In this document: in pieces, positions 28,134-36,150 of the stretch | How the letters are laid out: each line of letters opens with the position of its first letter | How positions within the stretch are numbered: position 1 is the first letter of the stretch | Origin: Niallia sp. NCCP-28 | GTDB lineage: Bacteria > Bacillota > Bacilli > Bacillales > Cytobacillaceae | DNA length: 64,000 nt | Assembly (NCBI RefSeq): GCF_023168165.1 | Contig: NZ_BQYJ01000013.1 | Coordinates: 1-64,000, forward strand | Direction of reading: 5' to 3' | Notes under the pieces: model-generated | Seen by the model: only the letters and a program-made list of their open reading frames with translations | Database searches by the model: none | Told to the model about the DNA's origin: nothing | Translations under genes and position numbers: made by a program

Positions 28134-29543
28134 ATGAAGATAATTGCAGCAAAGTGGCTATGCTTTGCAGCTGCAGCCATTGTTTTAGCGAGCTGCAGTT
28201 CCCAGGAGCCAAGTACAGCGAATACAGATGAAAAGAGCACATCAGAAGCAGCAGAGCAAGAAGAGACAGCAGCAGAAGAAAAACAGATAGAATCGACCAC
28301 CGAACCAAACCAACAACCTCAAATACCATTCAGCAGCAATAAGCAAGCACTTCCGCAAACATTGGAGGAAATGGTTCATTATCCTGTTGGAGCATTGGCA
28401 GGAGAAGAAACATCTTTCGCCGATGAGGCCGTTCAAAATACGTTAAGAGCTATTCCTGTTTATTCAGAGAATGCAAGCGAAGACGAACTAAATGAACTGC
28501 TTTATTTTGTCTATTCCTTATACAAAAAAGAGTATGAAGATCCTAAAGTAATAATTGATTTCTTATCGATTGCCAGTTCCCCAGATTCTGATGCTTTGCC
28601 AAAAGAACAGAAAACGGATACATTTAATGTGGAAATCATTCTTGACTCAAGTGGAAGCATGGCAAATACAATCGGTTCTAAAACAAGAATGGAGCTGGCA
28701 AAAGAGGCGATTAAGGAGTTTGCTTCCTCTTTGCCAAAGGAGTCGAATATCGCACTAAGAGTATATGGACATAAAGGAACAGGGTCTGATGCAGATAAAA
28801 AAATGTCCTGTCAAGCAAATGAGCTAGTATATGATATCCAGTCTTATGATGAAGGAAAGCTCAATGCTTCTCTCAATAAGTTTCAGCCGGCAGGATGGAC
28901 GCCGGTAGCGGATTCCTTATTGGAAGCAAAAAAGGACTTAAGCAAATATGCAGGAGACGATAATCAAAATATTATTTACCTTGTCAGTGATGGCATAGAA
29001 ACATGCGGGAAAGATCCGGTTGCCGCTGCAAAGGAAATAAAAACGTCCGAACTTTCTCCAATTGTGAATATTATTGGCTTTGATGTGGACAATGAAGGGC
29101 AGGCCCAGCTCCAGGCAGTGGCCGAAGCTGCCGGGGGCACATATGCCAATGTCCAAAATCAAGAGCAGTTAAAAGGAGAATTCAACAAAACGGTCGGCAG
29201 CTCCTTAAAGTGGCTTGCATGGAAAAACTCGCAACATTTGGATGCATTGTCCCAAAATTACAGCCAGCTTATCGATATTTACCAATTCAGCAACAGATGG
29301 ACAAGACAAAGCCGCCAAGAACAGCTGATTATACAAAAATCGCTGCAGTCATTAACCAATAAAAAGCAAATAACGTATGAGCAATATAAAGTGCTAGTGA
29401 AAAAAATAGACGCATTTTATACCAATCAAATCAAACAAATCACCGCATTGCAAAAAGAATTATTAAATCAAAGAGAGGATAATTTAAAGGAGCATTTGGA
29501 AGAAGTAGAGAAGATATATGATGCGAATGTAAATGAAAGCTAA
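28134..29543 (+). CDS. Lipoprotein with von Willebrand factor A domain
   Basis: A 469-residue exported protein. A signal peptide ends in the lipobox LASC (Cys at about residue 21), so it should be anchored to the outer face of the membrane. A Ser/Glu/Ala-rich linker (~25-75) precedes a vWA domain (~165-360) with a complete MIDAS (DSSGSMA, a Thr in GWTPV and an Asp in YLVSDGIE). The C-terminal ~100 residues are helical and Gln/Lys-rich. It resembles YwmC/YwmD-type proteins of Bacillus. ATG at 28134 with AGGAGG at 28122-28127 is chosen over the longer frame from 28038, which would destroy the signal peptide. Confidence 0.87.
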   Translation: MKIIAAKWLCFAAAAIVLASCSSQEPSTANTDEKSTSEAAEQEETAAEEKQIESTTEPNQQPQIPFSSNKQALPQTLEEMVHYPVGALAGEETSFADEAVQNTLRAIPVYSENASEDELNELLYFVYSLYKKEYEDPKVIIDFLSIASSPDSDALPKEQKTDTFNVEIILDSSGSMANTIGSKTRMELAKEAIKEFASSLPKESNIALRVYGHKGTGSDADKKMSCQANELVYDIQSYDEGKLNASLNKFQPAGWTPVADSLLEAKKDLSKYAGDDNQNIIYLVSDGIETCGKDPVAAAKEIKTSELSPIVNIIGFDVDNEGQAQLQAVAEAAGGTYANVQNQEQLKGEFNKTVGSSLKWLAWKNSQHLDALSQNYSQLIDIYQFSNRWTRQSRQEQLIIQKSLQSLTNKKQITYEQYKVLVKKIDAFYTNQIKQITALQKELLNQREDNLKEHLEEVEKIYDANVNES

Positions 29544-29567
29544 AAAGAAAAGTAGGTTAAATAAAAC

Positions 29568-30002
29568 ATGAAACGAATTTTACCCCATATTTACCTGGAA
29601 AATTGTAAGGAAGCAATAGAATATTATCAGCAAACTTTTGGTGGAGAAATTAAAAATGCTCAGCTTGCGGATGGAATGGAAATGTTCAAAGGGCATGAGG
29701 GCAAATATATTCATGCTGAGCTTCATATAAACGAAGCATGCATTCTTTATTTTGCCGATGTATTTGGAGAAACCAAAAAGGGCGATAATATATGGCTGAT
29801 GATGGATGCTGAAACAGACGAAGAACTAAATAGCTTGTATCAAAAGCTGGCAGAAGATGGCCATATCAAAATGAAGCTGCAGGATACCTTTTGGAATTCC
29901 CGATATGCAGTGGTAGTCGATAAATATGGAGTGACTTGGGAGCTTAATTGCAGCAAGCAAAGAGAAGAAGCTTCTCTAAATTCAAGGGAATCTATCGAAT
30001 AA
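29568..30002 (+). CDS. VOC-family (PhnB/glyoxalase-like) protein
   Basis: A 144-residue protein of the vicinal oxygen chelate superfamily, PhnB-like subgroup. The beta-alpha-beta repeats start with LPHIYLENCKEAIEYYQQTF and WNSRYAVVVDKYGVTWELNC. Members of this subgroup often lack enzymatic metal ligands; no role can be assigned. It starts 25 bases after the vWA gene on the same strand and may be cotranscribed. Confidence 0.87.
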   Translation: MKRILPHIYLENCKEAIEYYQQTFGGEIKNAQLADGMEMFKGHEGKYIHAELHINEACILYFADVFGETKKGDNIWLMMDAETDEELNSLYQKLAEDGHIKMKLQDTFWNSRYAVVVDKYGVTWELNCSKQREEASLNSRESIE

Positions 30003-30075
30003 AGAAAGCCATTAAGCACACAATAATTATAGTTATTTGAAACAATATATCATAATTATTGGAGGCTTTTGTTTT

Positions 30076-30558
30076 ATGGCACAGCAAAATCAACCGTCGC
30101 AATTACCGCAAGCTACTCAATCTGTACAGCAAGTCCAACAAGCGGTCCAGCAGGCATTAAGCCAGCAGCAAGGACAACAGGCAACAGGGCAAGCAGCATC
30201 AAACCAGCAGCAAATGCAGCAAGCAAACCAAGCAATGCAGCAGGCACAGCAAGCGGTCCAACAAGCACAGCAGCAGCTGCAAAGCATTCAAACTTCCGAT
30301 CTTCAAGAATTACAGCAATTGCAAAAGCTGCAGCAAGATGTGCAAAGGGCATATGACCAGCTGCAGCTAGAAAACCAACAACTCCTGCAAGCTCAGCAGC
30401 TTGTGCAGACAGAAAATCAGCATTTATACCAAGCCCAGCAGCAAGTGAAACAAGCACAGCAAAAACTAAAGCAAGAACAGCAAGATGTTCAAACAGCACA
30501 ACAAGAATATCACCAAGCCCAATCCATTGTTTCGGCATATCAGAATAATCATTTATAG
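30076..30558 (+). CDS. Glutamine/alanine-rich coiled-coil protein, unknown function
   Basis: A 160-residue protein made almost wholly of Gln, Ala, Leu, Val and Ser, with recurring QQAVQQA, QAQQAVQQAQQ and LQQLQKLQQD patterns predicting long helices or coiled coils. There is no signal peptide or membrane segment. ATG at 30076 is preceded by GGAGG at 30061-30065 and a perfect terminator follows the stop, which supports a real gene despite the low complexity. An alanine/leucine-rich frame on the opposite strand is its mirror image and is not a gene. Confidence 0.75.
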   Translation: MAQQNQPSQLPQATQSVQQVQQAVQQALSQQQGQQATGQAASNQQQMQQANQAMQQAQQAVQQAQQQLQSIQTSDLQELQQLQKLQQDVQRAYDQLQLENQQLLQAQQLVQTENQHLYQAQQQVKQAQQKLKQEQQDVQTAQQEYHQAQSIVSAYQNNHL

Positions 30559-30571
30559 TAAAAAAGTGTTT

Positions 30572-30601
30572 AAAAGAGGCTGATGCATTACAGCCTCTTT
30601 T
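30572..30601 (+). terminator. Terminator of the Gln-rich gene
   Basis: AAAAGAGGCTG (30572-30582) and CAGCCTCTTTT (30591-30601) pair perfectly around an 8-base loop. Confidence 0.9.
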
Positions 30602-30603
30602 GC

Positions 30604-30657
30604 TTTATCCGGCATTAACGGGCAGTAAAACCCCCACTGATTGAAGTTTCACTTTAT
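30604..30657 (+). repeat. TTTAT-bounded element, copy 4 (consensus-like)
   Basis: TTTAT (30604-30608), CCGGCATTAACGGGCAGT, AAAACCCCCACTGATTGAAG, TTTCAC, then TTTAT (30653-30657). It follows the terminator of the Gln-rich gene directly. MITE copy B begins five bases later. Confidence 0.92.
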
Positions 30658-30662
30658 GTAAG

Positions 30663-30894
30663 GGCTACTTTCTAAAAGATTATTTTCTTTTGAATAATTT
30701 CCATGAGTAAATCCATGGTTAAAACAGGTTGATTGGAGTGGAAGGTGCGAGACTCCTGTGGGATTAGCGGGACAGGTGAGACCCCACAGTCGCTGTGCGA
30801 CGAGGAGGCTCACCGACCGCCCCACGGAAAGCGAGCATCCTGAAACGGAAACCAACCTACTCCTTTAAAAGCAACGAAGTTTACGCAAATAGCC
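30663..30894. mobile_element. MITE-like element, copy B
   Basis: Ends GGCTACTTTCTAAAAGATT and ...GAAGTTTACGCAAATAGCC are inverted repeats. The interior palindrome runs from GGTTGATTGGAGTGGAAGG to CGGAAACCAACC with the arms GAGACCCCACAG and GGAGGCTCACC. Flanks TATGTAAG and TATACAAA agree at five of eight positions, an eroded duplication at best. The unit fills most of the gap before ywqE. Confidence 0.82.
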
Positions 30895-31107
30895 TATACA
30901 AAAACTCCCTCTCCCAAAGCCGCTCTTAAGGAATTTCTTCCATCCATTAGAAACCACTTTAAATAAATAAAAAAAATTGATACAGTAGTGATGCAGCAAA
31001 AAAATCCCAAACTCATACAAAATCAAACTTCTAAAAATAAACAGCAATTTTTTTTCTTAAGATAGATAGTATAATAGACTAATAAATAAAAAGGGGGAGA
31101 TGAGCCG

Positions 31108-31875
31108 ATGATAGATATTCATTGTCATATATTGCCCGGTATTGATGACGGAGCAAAAACCATAGAGGATAGCTTAGAGATGGCGAAAGTTGCAGCCGAA
31201 GAAGGCATTAAAACAATTATCGCGACACCCCATCACAGAAACAATCAATTCATCAACAAAAAAGAAGAGATTCTGCAATATGTGGAAGATTTAAATAAAA
31301 TGCTTGTCCAACAAAACATGCCGATTAATATCCTGCCAGGACAAGAAGTGCGCATTTTTGGAGAAGTGCTGGAGGACTATGAAAAAGGGGAAATACTGAC
31401 ACTAAACCATACGAAATACTTGTTTATTGAATTCCCATCCTCTTCTGTGCCAAGATATGCAGAAAGATTATTATACGATATCCAAACACAGGGCATTATC
31501 CCAATTATCGTTCATCCAGAACGAAATAAAGAACTGCAAGAGAAACCGGAATTAATGTACAAGCTAGTCCAAAACGGAGCACTGACACAAGTGACAGGAG
31601 CAAGCGTCTCTGGCTATTTTGGCAAAAAGGTAAAACAATTTTCCGAACAGCTGATCGAAGCAAACCTGACTCATTTCATCGCATCAGATGCCCATAACAC
31701 TTCAACCCGCACGTTTAAAATGAACCAGGCATTTGATGAAATCGAAGCGAAGTTTGGTTCCGATTATGTCTACTTATTTACAGAAAACGCCGAGCTGCTT
31801 ATAGAAGATAAAAATATTTATAAAGAAATGCCGCAGCCGATTAGAAAGAAAAAGAAGTTTCTAGGGATATTTTAA
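31108..31875 (+). CDS. ywqE: Tyrosine-protein phosphatase of the PHP superfamily (YwqE/CpsB/CapC)
   Basis: A 255-residue metal-dependent phosphotyrosine phosphatase. The PHP metal ligands are in IDIHCHILPGIDDG, ATPHHRN, GQEVRI, IIVHPERN and FIASDAHN. It normally dephosphorylates the BY-kinase and its targets in exopolysaccharide synthesis. ATG at 31108 follows AGGGGGAG; TATAAT at 31070-31075 is a possible -10. Here it sits about 12 kb from the kinase gene at 43974 instead of next to it. A degraded copy of its last ~40 codons lies at 35950-36096. Confidence 0.92.
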   Translation: MIDIHCHILPGIDDGAKTIEDSLEMAKVAAEEGIKTIIATPHHRNNQFINKKEEILQYVEDLNKMLVQQNMPINILPGQEVRIFGEVLEDYEKGEILTLNHTKYLFIEFPSSSVPRYAERLLYDIQTQGIIPIIVHPERNKELQEKPELMYKLVQNGALTQVTGASVSGYFGKKVKQFSEQLIEANLTHFIASDAHNTSTRTFKMNQAFDEIEAKFGSDYVYLFTENAELLIEDKNIYKEMPQPIRKKKKFLGIF

Positions 31876-31915
31876 TGATATTCCTGGAGGCTTTTTTTTC
31901 TTAAAAGGCAGTAAA

Positions 31916-31955
31916 AAGGCGATCTTAGAAGATTTTGTGCTCCTAAGATCGCCTT
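31916..31955 (-). terminator. Terminator of the DUF4956/VTC operon
   Basis: AAGGCGATCTTAG and CTAAGATCGCCTT pair perfectly; the T-run follows on the minus strand. Converging ywqE may share it. Confidence 0.85.
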
Positions 31956-31959
31956 AATA

Positions 31960-32643
31960 TTAGGCAGTAAAATTACCGTCATAGCTTAACATAATGGCAG
32001 ATTGTACACCATTTAATTTGGAAATGGTATTGATAAAGCTAGAATCATTATCCTTTACTCGAATTTCATATGTTACTTCATAATCATTGCCAGGCATAAT
32101 GGATTTTGACTTAACAGAGAATTTCTTCGTCGATTCTGAGATAGTCTTTGCTAGTGCATCTTCCAATTCTTCACTGGAGTATTTAACCACTAATAAATAT
32201 GGGTTTTCCACTTTAATTCTATTTGTAAATAGAATAAGTACTAATCCAATGAGAATAGCTCCTAAAATAACAAGGATAATGAAGCCTGCTCCACAAAGAA
32301 TACCTGATACAATTGCCCAGAAAAGATAAACTAAATCCATTGGATCCTTAATTGGCGTTCTAAAACGGACAATCGATAATGCCCCTACCATCCCTAGTGA
32401 CAATAAGACATTGGAAGATATTCCAATGATAATTAATGCAGTTGCCATAGAAATAATAATCAGGGAGATATTAAATGTATTAGAATAAATAACTCCTGAA
32501 AAAGTTTTTTTGTATACATAGTAAATAAACAATCCAACCCCAAAGGCTACTAGTAATCCTATTAGTGAATCCACGATGGAAAAACTGCTGGTCTTTTCTA
32601 AAATGCTTGATTTAAATATATCTTCAAAGCTAATATTACTCAT
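31960..32643 (-). CDS. DUF4956 membrane protein
   Basis: A 227-residue protein with about four membrane segments in its first 140 residues (YYVYKKTFSGVIYSNTF, LLSLGMVGALSIVRFRTPIK with the family's basic motif, then two more) and a cytosolic alpha/beta C-terminal domain. DUF4956 proteins are commonly encoded beside VTC-type polyphosphate polymerase domains. ATG at 32643 follows AGGAGGAA; it begins 30 bases after the VTC gene. Biochemical role unknown; a membrane partner for the VTC catalytic domain is a reasonable inference. Confidence 0.88.
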   Translation of the reverse strand: MSNISFEDIFKSSILEKTSSFSIVDSLIGLLVAFGVGLFIYYVYKKTFSGVIYSNTFNISLIIISMATALIIIGISSNVLLSLGMVGALSIVRFRTPIKDPMDLVYLFWAIVSGILCGAGFIILVILGAILIGLVLILFTNRIKVENPYLLVVKYSSEELEDALAKTISESTKKFSVKSKSIMPGNDYEVTYEIRVKDNDSSFINTISKLNGVQSAIMLSYDGNFTA

Positions 32644-32672
32644 ATTATGTTCCTCCTACTATTTGTCCTAAC

Positions 32673-33371
32673 TTATCCGTACATTCTGCTGATTTGATAT
32701 TTCGAGTACGTTCCTTTTCTTCTGTCGCTGATTTGCAGCAGATTTCTGATCACTTCTGGCAGATATTCATCATATTTTACCTCCAGAACCGTGATAGCTG
32801 GATTTGTTTCTACCATTGGCAAATCTTTGTTTAATACATCATTATTGCGAAAGCTTGTTTTAATCGAGCTGTCAAATGTGACTCTGACATTTCCAGGCCG
32901 GTAGATAAAAACCTCTCGTTCATAATCAACTACTGTTAGAGGTTTTAACTGATATAAATTCATGTGGATATATAATTCTTTTATTAGTTCTCTAGAATCA
33001 TCTTTCATCCAGTCGATATCGCCAAAACGAATTTTTTCATATTCTTCTGAAGTGATCCTGCATTTATCTTTGTATGTGAGATTATTCCGTTTGCTCTTTT
33101 TCTCTAGATTAAGCAGATTCGTATTATAGTCGTATAATCGCACACGAAACTTATCCCTGCTAAGCAAGCCTTCCTTTTTTTGGGTGAGGGCTTTGTTATC
33201 AAAATTATCAAAGTAAACACTTCTGATCAGATATTTGCCATCTTTAGAAGCATGGGGATCAATTTCCATTACATGCTTTAATTTATTTCGCAATAGATAA
33301 CAATCTATTCTATTTAATTCATGCTTTAGCTCTGTCCGTCCTTTTAAGCCATTTAGCGTTTTTGCTTCCAT
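32673..33371 (-). CDS. VTC-domain polyphosphate polymerase
   Basis: A 232-residue protein consisting of one VTC tunnel domain. The strand motifs RTELKHEL, YLIRSVYFDNFDNKAL, RDKFRVRLYDYN, LNLEKKSKRNNLTYKDK, VDYEREVF and LEVKYDEYLP give the basic and acidic residues that line the nucleotide/polyphosphate tunnel in VTC4-type polymerases. ATG at 33371 with AAGGAG is preferred over the start at 33407. First gene of a two-gene operon with DUF4956, divergent from the lipoprotein gene at 33876. Confidence 0.88.
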   Translation of the reverse strand: MEAKTLNGLKGRTELKHELNRIDCYLLRNKLKHVMEIDPHASKDGKYLIRSVYFDNFDNKALTQKKEGLLSRDKFRVRLYDYNTNLLNLEKKSKRNNLTYKDKCRITSEEYEKIRFGDIDWMKDDSRELIKELYIHMNLYQLKPLTVVDYEREVFIYRPGNVRVTFDSSIKTSFRNNDVLNKDLPMVETNPAITVLEVKYDEYLPEVIRNLLQISDRRKGTYSKYQISRMYG

Positions 33372-33555
33372 TTGCAGTACTCCTTTCCCTTCACTTGCTA
33401 AACACATTATTCTTTACAAACCTTAATCTATCCTTAAGATTTTTAAGAAAATATTAATTTTGCGTAAATGGATGATTTACAATCAGCTTGCTAATCTCTA
33501 AAGAAAAGATAACTAGATGGTTGCATAAGCTAAGGGAAGATAGATGAAAGAAAAA

Positions 33556-33777
33556 GGCTGTTTTCGTAAAGTTTGTTGCTTTTTGATAGGAAACGAAGCT
33601 TAACACCCTGAGTTGATTGGAGCGGAGGAAACTTGACTCCTGCGGGAAGTGAGGGAAGTGGGAGACCCCACAGGCGAAGCCGAGGAGCTCTTTCCCTCCC
33701 CGCGGAAAGCAAGTGTCTGTAGCGGAAATCAACGGGCTTCATCCGTAAGTAAAACAACAATCTTTGAGAAAAGAACC
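33556..33777. mobile_element. MITE-like element, copy C, with perfect 8-bp target duplication
   Basis: It starts GGCTGTTTTCGTAAAGTTTG and ends AACAATCTTTGAGAAAAGAACC. AAGAAAAA precedes (33548-33555) and follows (33778-33785) it. The interior palindrome runs from GTTGATTGGAGCGGAGG to GCGGAAATCAACGG. It lies in the divergent promoter region between the VTC and lipoprotein genes, so it may have altered their control. Confidence 0.88.
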
Positions 33778-33875
33778 AAGAAAAAAATGGATTTCAGAGC
33801 TTCTTTCATTTTTAAAGGATTTGTTAAGGTTTATCTTCCATAATGATGGTAAGAAGCAAAAAAGGAGAGAAAAAA

Positions 33876-35813
33876 ATGGGGTTTTTTAATTATAAAAAAA
33901 TCGCTCTGCCTATCTGTTGTGCCTTGTTCCTATTGGGCTGCAGCAAAGATAGTGAAAGCAAATCAGAGACTAGCAATGCTAATTCCGACATAGATGTGAG
34001 TGCATATATTAAAGAAAATATTAGTTATGATGAGGAGGATTATGCAACAGATTGGAAAAAGGAGGATCCTATCTACATTACATTAGATGGCGACAAAATT
34101 ACCTATGATGAGTCTGCTTCTATTATGACATCAGGCTCCACTGTGACGATACGATCTGGTGGTGTCTATGTACTTAGCGGAGACTTGGATGATGGACAGA
34201 TTGTGATAGATGCCCCAGATACAGGGACGGTTAAGTTAGTATTAAATGGAGCAGCTATAACAAATAGCGAGTCTTCCGCGATCTTTATTAAAGAAGCCGA
34301 AGATACCATTATTACCATTGCAGATGGAACGGAAAATGCTGTTTCCGATGGGAAATCATATACAGAGGATGATGGATCTGGCGAGCCGAATGCTCCTATC
34401 TTCAGTAAAGATGACCTTACAATAAACGGAACAGGGACATTAGAAGTAACCGGCAACTATGATAATGGGATTGTCAGCAAAGATGATCTGCGGATTATGG
34501 ATGGGAATTTTATCATAAAAGCAGTGGATGATGCGATTGTAGGGAGAGATTTAGTTGCCATTAAAAATGGATCTTTCAAAATAAACGCAGGCGGAGATGG
34601 AATTAAATCGACAAATACAAATGAAGAGAAAGGAATCGTAGCGATAGAAGCAGGCAGCTTTGACATCACTTCTGGCACGGATGGCATCCAAGCAGAATCA
34701 TCTCTTTATATTGCAGATGGCGAATTTAATTTAAAAGCTGGCGGCGGAAGCCCGGAAACAGTTCAGGTTCAAGAAGAAATGATGGGCAGACAGTCTTTCG
34801 AGAATAGTGAGACAGAAGAAACAGAAGAGGAGGATACTCCAAGTACGAGAGGCTTAAAGGCCAATGTGGATATTGCCATTGGTGGAGGCACATTTGATAT
34901 TGATGCCCTAGGAGATGCTCTTCACGGCGACAGCAATGTTACGGTTATGGATGGAGACTTTAAGATTGCTACAGGCGATGATGGCATAGATGCGGGAAAA
35001 GCTATCTATATCGCAGGCGGGAAAGTAAATGTAACAAAAAGCTATGAAGGATTAGAAGCTGCAGCCATCACCATTAACGATGGAAATATTGCGGTAGTCA
35101 CAGCAGATGACGGCATTAATGCAAGCGAAGGAACAAGCAGCAGCGAACAGCCAGGCGGCATGGGAATGGAATCAGCAGGAAATGCATTGCTTACAATCAA
35201 TGGTGGTACTATCACTGTAAATGCAGGGGGAGATGGTTTAGATGCAAATGGCTCGATTGAAGTAACAGGCGGCACTACTATCGTTAATGGACCTGAAGGG
35301 AATGGAAATGGCCCTCTAGATTATGATGGTACATTAACTATCAGCGGAGGCACATTGATTGCAGTAGGAAGCTCCGGCATGGCACAAGGAGCATCTGATA
35401 CATCGAAACAATCATCCATTTTAATGACATACCCTGAGGTGCAAAGCGCCGGAACGATTATTCATTTAGAAGATAGGGAAGGAAATACTATTGCAACTTT
35501 GACACCAGAGAAAGATTATCAATCCCTATTTATCAGCACACCAGATATAAACAAGGATACTATCTATTCTTTATACTCTGGCGGAAACACAACAGAAGTG
35601 AAAAGCAATGGTTTATCTGCTGGAACTTACGAAAAAGGAACCAAGGTTGTAGAATTTACTGTTTCTGATACGATCACATACCTAGATGAATCAGGCATTA
35701 CAGAAGCTCCGACTAATCAAATGGGAGGTCCTGGTGGCGGAGGAACTCCGCCTAGTGGCAATGAAGGGCAAAACAGAAATTCTTCTAATAGTGATGACGA
35801 ATCAAATAATTAG
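33876..35813 (+). CDS. Lipoprotein with repetitive beta-helix-like carbohydrate-binding domain (DUF4353)
   Basis: A 645-residue exported protein. The signal peptide ends in the lipobox LLGC (Cys near residue 23). Residues ~60-480 contain irregular Asp/Gly-rich repeats of the type (N/D)GG(T/S)(F/I)(D/T)I..GGDGI(D/N)A, as in parallel beta-helix proteins. The C-terminal region ends in a Gly/Pro/Asn-rich tail. ATG at 33876 follows AAGGAGAG. Proteins of this type often accompany VTC/DUF4956 and CotH genes; the two former are divergently encoded here and CotH is missing. A surface role is likely; the ligand is unknown. Confidence 0.85.
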   Translation: MGFFNYKKIALPICCALFLLGCSKDSESKSETSNANSDIDVSAYIKENISYDEEDYATDWKKEDPIYITLDGDKITYDESASIMTSGSTVTIRSGGVYVLSGDLDDGQIVIDAPDTGTVKLVLNGAAITNSESSAIFIKEAEDTIITIADGTENAVSDGKSYTEDDGSGEPNAPIFSKDDLTINGTGTLEVTGNYDNGIVSKDDLRIMDGNFIIKAVDDAIVGRDLVAIKNGSFKINAGGDGIKSTNTNEEKGIVAIEAGSFDITSGTDGIQAESSLYIADGEFNLKAGGGSPETVQVQEEMMGRQSFENSETEETEEEDTPSTRGLKANVDIAIGGGTFDIDALGDALHGDSNVTVMDGDFKIATGDDGIDAGKAIYIAGGKVNVTKSYEGLEAAAITINDGNIAVVTADDGINASEGTSSSEQPGGMGMESAGNALLTINGGTITVNAGGDGLDANGSIEVTGGTTIVNGPEGNGNGPLDYDGTLTISGGTLIAVGSSGMAQGASDTSKQSSILMTYPEVQSAGTIIHLEDREGNTIATLTPEKDYQSLFISTPDINKDTIYSLYSGGNTTEVKSNGLSAGTYEKGTKVVEFTVSDTITYLDESGITEAPTNQMGGPGGGGTPPSGNEGQNRNSSNSDDESNN

Positions 35814-35826
35814 CTGTAAATAGGGA

Positions 35827-35869
35827 GGGCTATCCAAGGGGAGTAAGTTCCTGAGGGATAGTCCTTTTT
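35827..35869 (+). terminator. Terminator of the DUF4353 lipoprotein gene
   Basis: GGGCTATCC (35827-35835) and GGATAGTCC (35856-35864), one G-T pair, followed by TTTTT. Confidence 0.75.
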
Positions 35870-35949
35870 AAAAGATAAGAGGGAATATAATCGTTCAAGT
35901 TTTTACATGTCTGGCATCAGTGTGGATCTCTTATCAAGCCTTAGCCCCC

Positions 35950-36096
35950 TTTTTGCAGAAAATGCAGAAAGGCTTATAGAAGATAAAAATATTTATCCGG
36001 CATTAACGGGCGTAAAACCCCAAAATTGAAGGTTCATTTTATAAAGAAATGCTATGCCGGTAGAATGGAAGAGAAAGTTTCTGGAGATATTCTGAT
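35950..36096 (+). pseudogene. Duplicated ywqE 3' fragment split by a TTTAT element
   Basis: LFAENAERLIEDKNIY here matches LFTENAELLIEDKNIY near the end of the ywqE product at 31108-31875. After the 51-bp insertion the homology resumes (TAAAGAAATG ... GAGAAAGTTTCTGGAGATATT). No start or upstream part of the gene is present. It shows that a second ywqE-like gene once stood here. Confidence 0.85.
35992..36042 (+). repeat. TTTAT-bounded element, copy 5, inside the ywqE fragment
   Basis: TTTAT (35992-35996), CCGGCATTAACGGGCGTAAA, then ...GGTTCA and TTTAT (36038-36042). The intact ywqE has AATATTTATAAAG at the same place, with a single TTTAT, so this copy is an insertion that left TTTAT on both sides. 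Confidence 0.92.
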
Positions 36097-36150
36097 CTAT
36101 TACTAGAAGCTTCTTTTATCCATTCCATTTGTTAACATAGCAGCACCTCG

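Noticed and set aside
30113-30538. Minus-strand Ala/Leu-rich frame of 141 codons
   Set aside because: Exact antisense of the Gln-rich gene; CAG/CAA repeats read backwards give Leu/Ala codons. No start signal or terminator.
33530-33843. Frames across MITE copy C on both strands (similar ones at copies D and E)
   Set aside because: GC-rich palindromic repeat gives open frames by chance; similar frames recur at each copy without conservation of start or stop.
21775-36042. Calling the TTTAT-bounded element bcr1
   Set aside because: bcr1 repeats of the B. cereus group are about three times longer; only the TTTAT flank is shared as far as can be judged without alignment.
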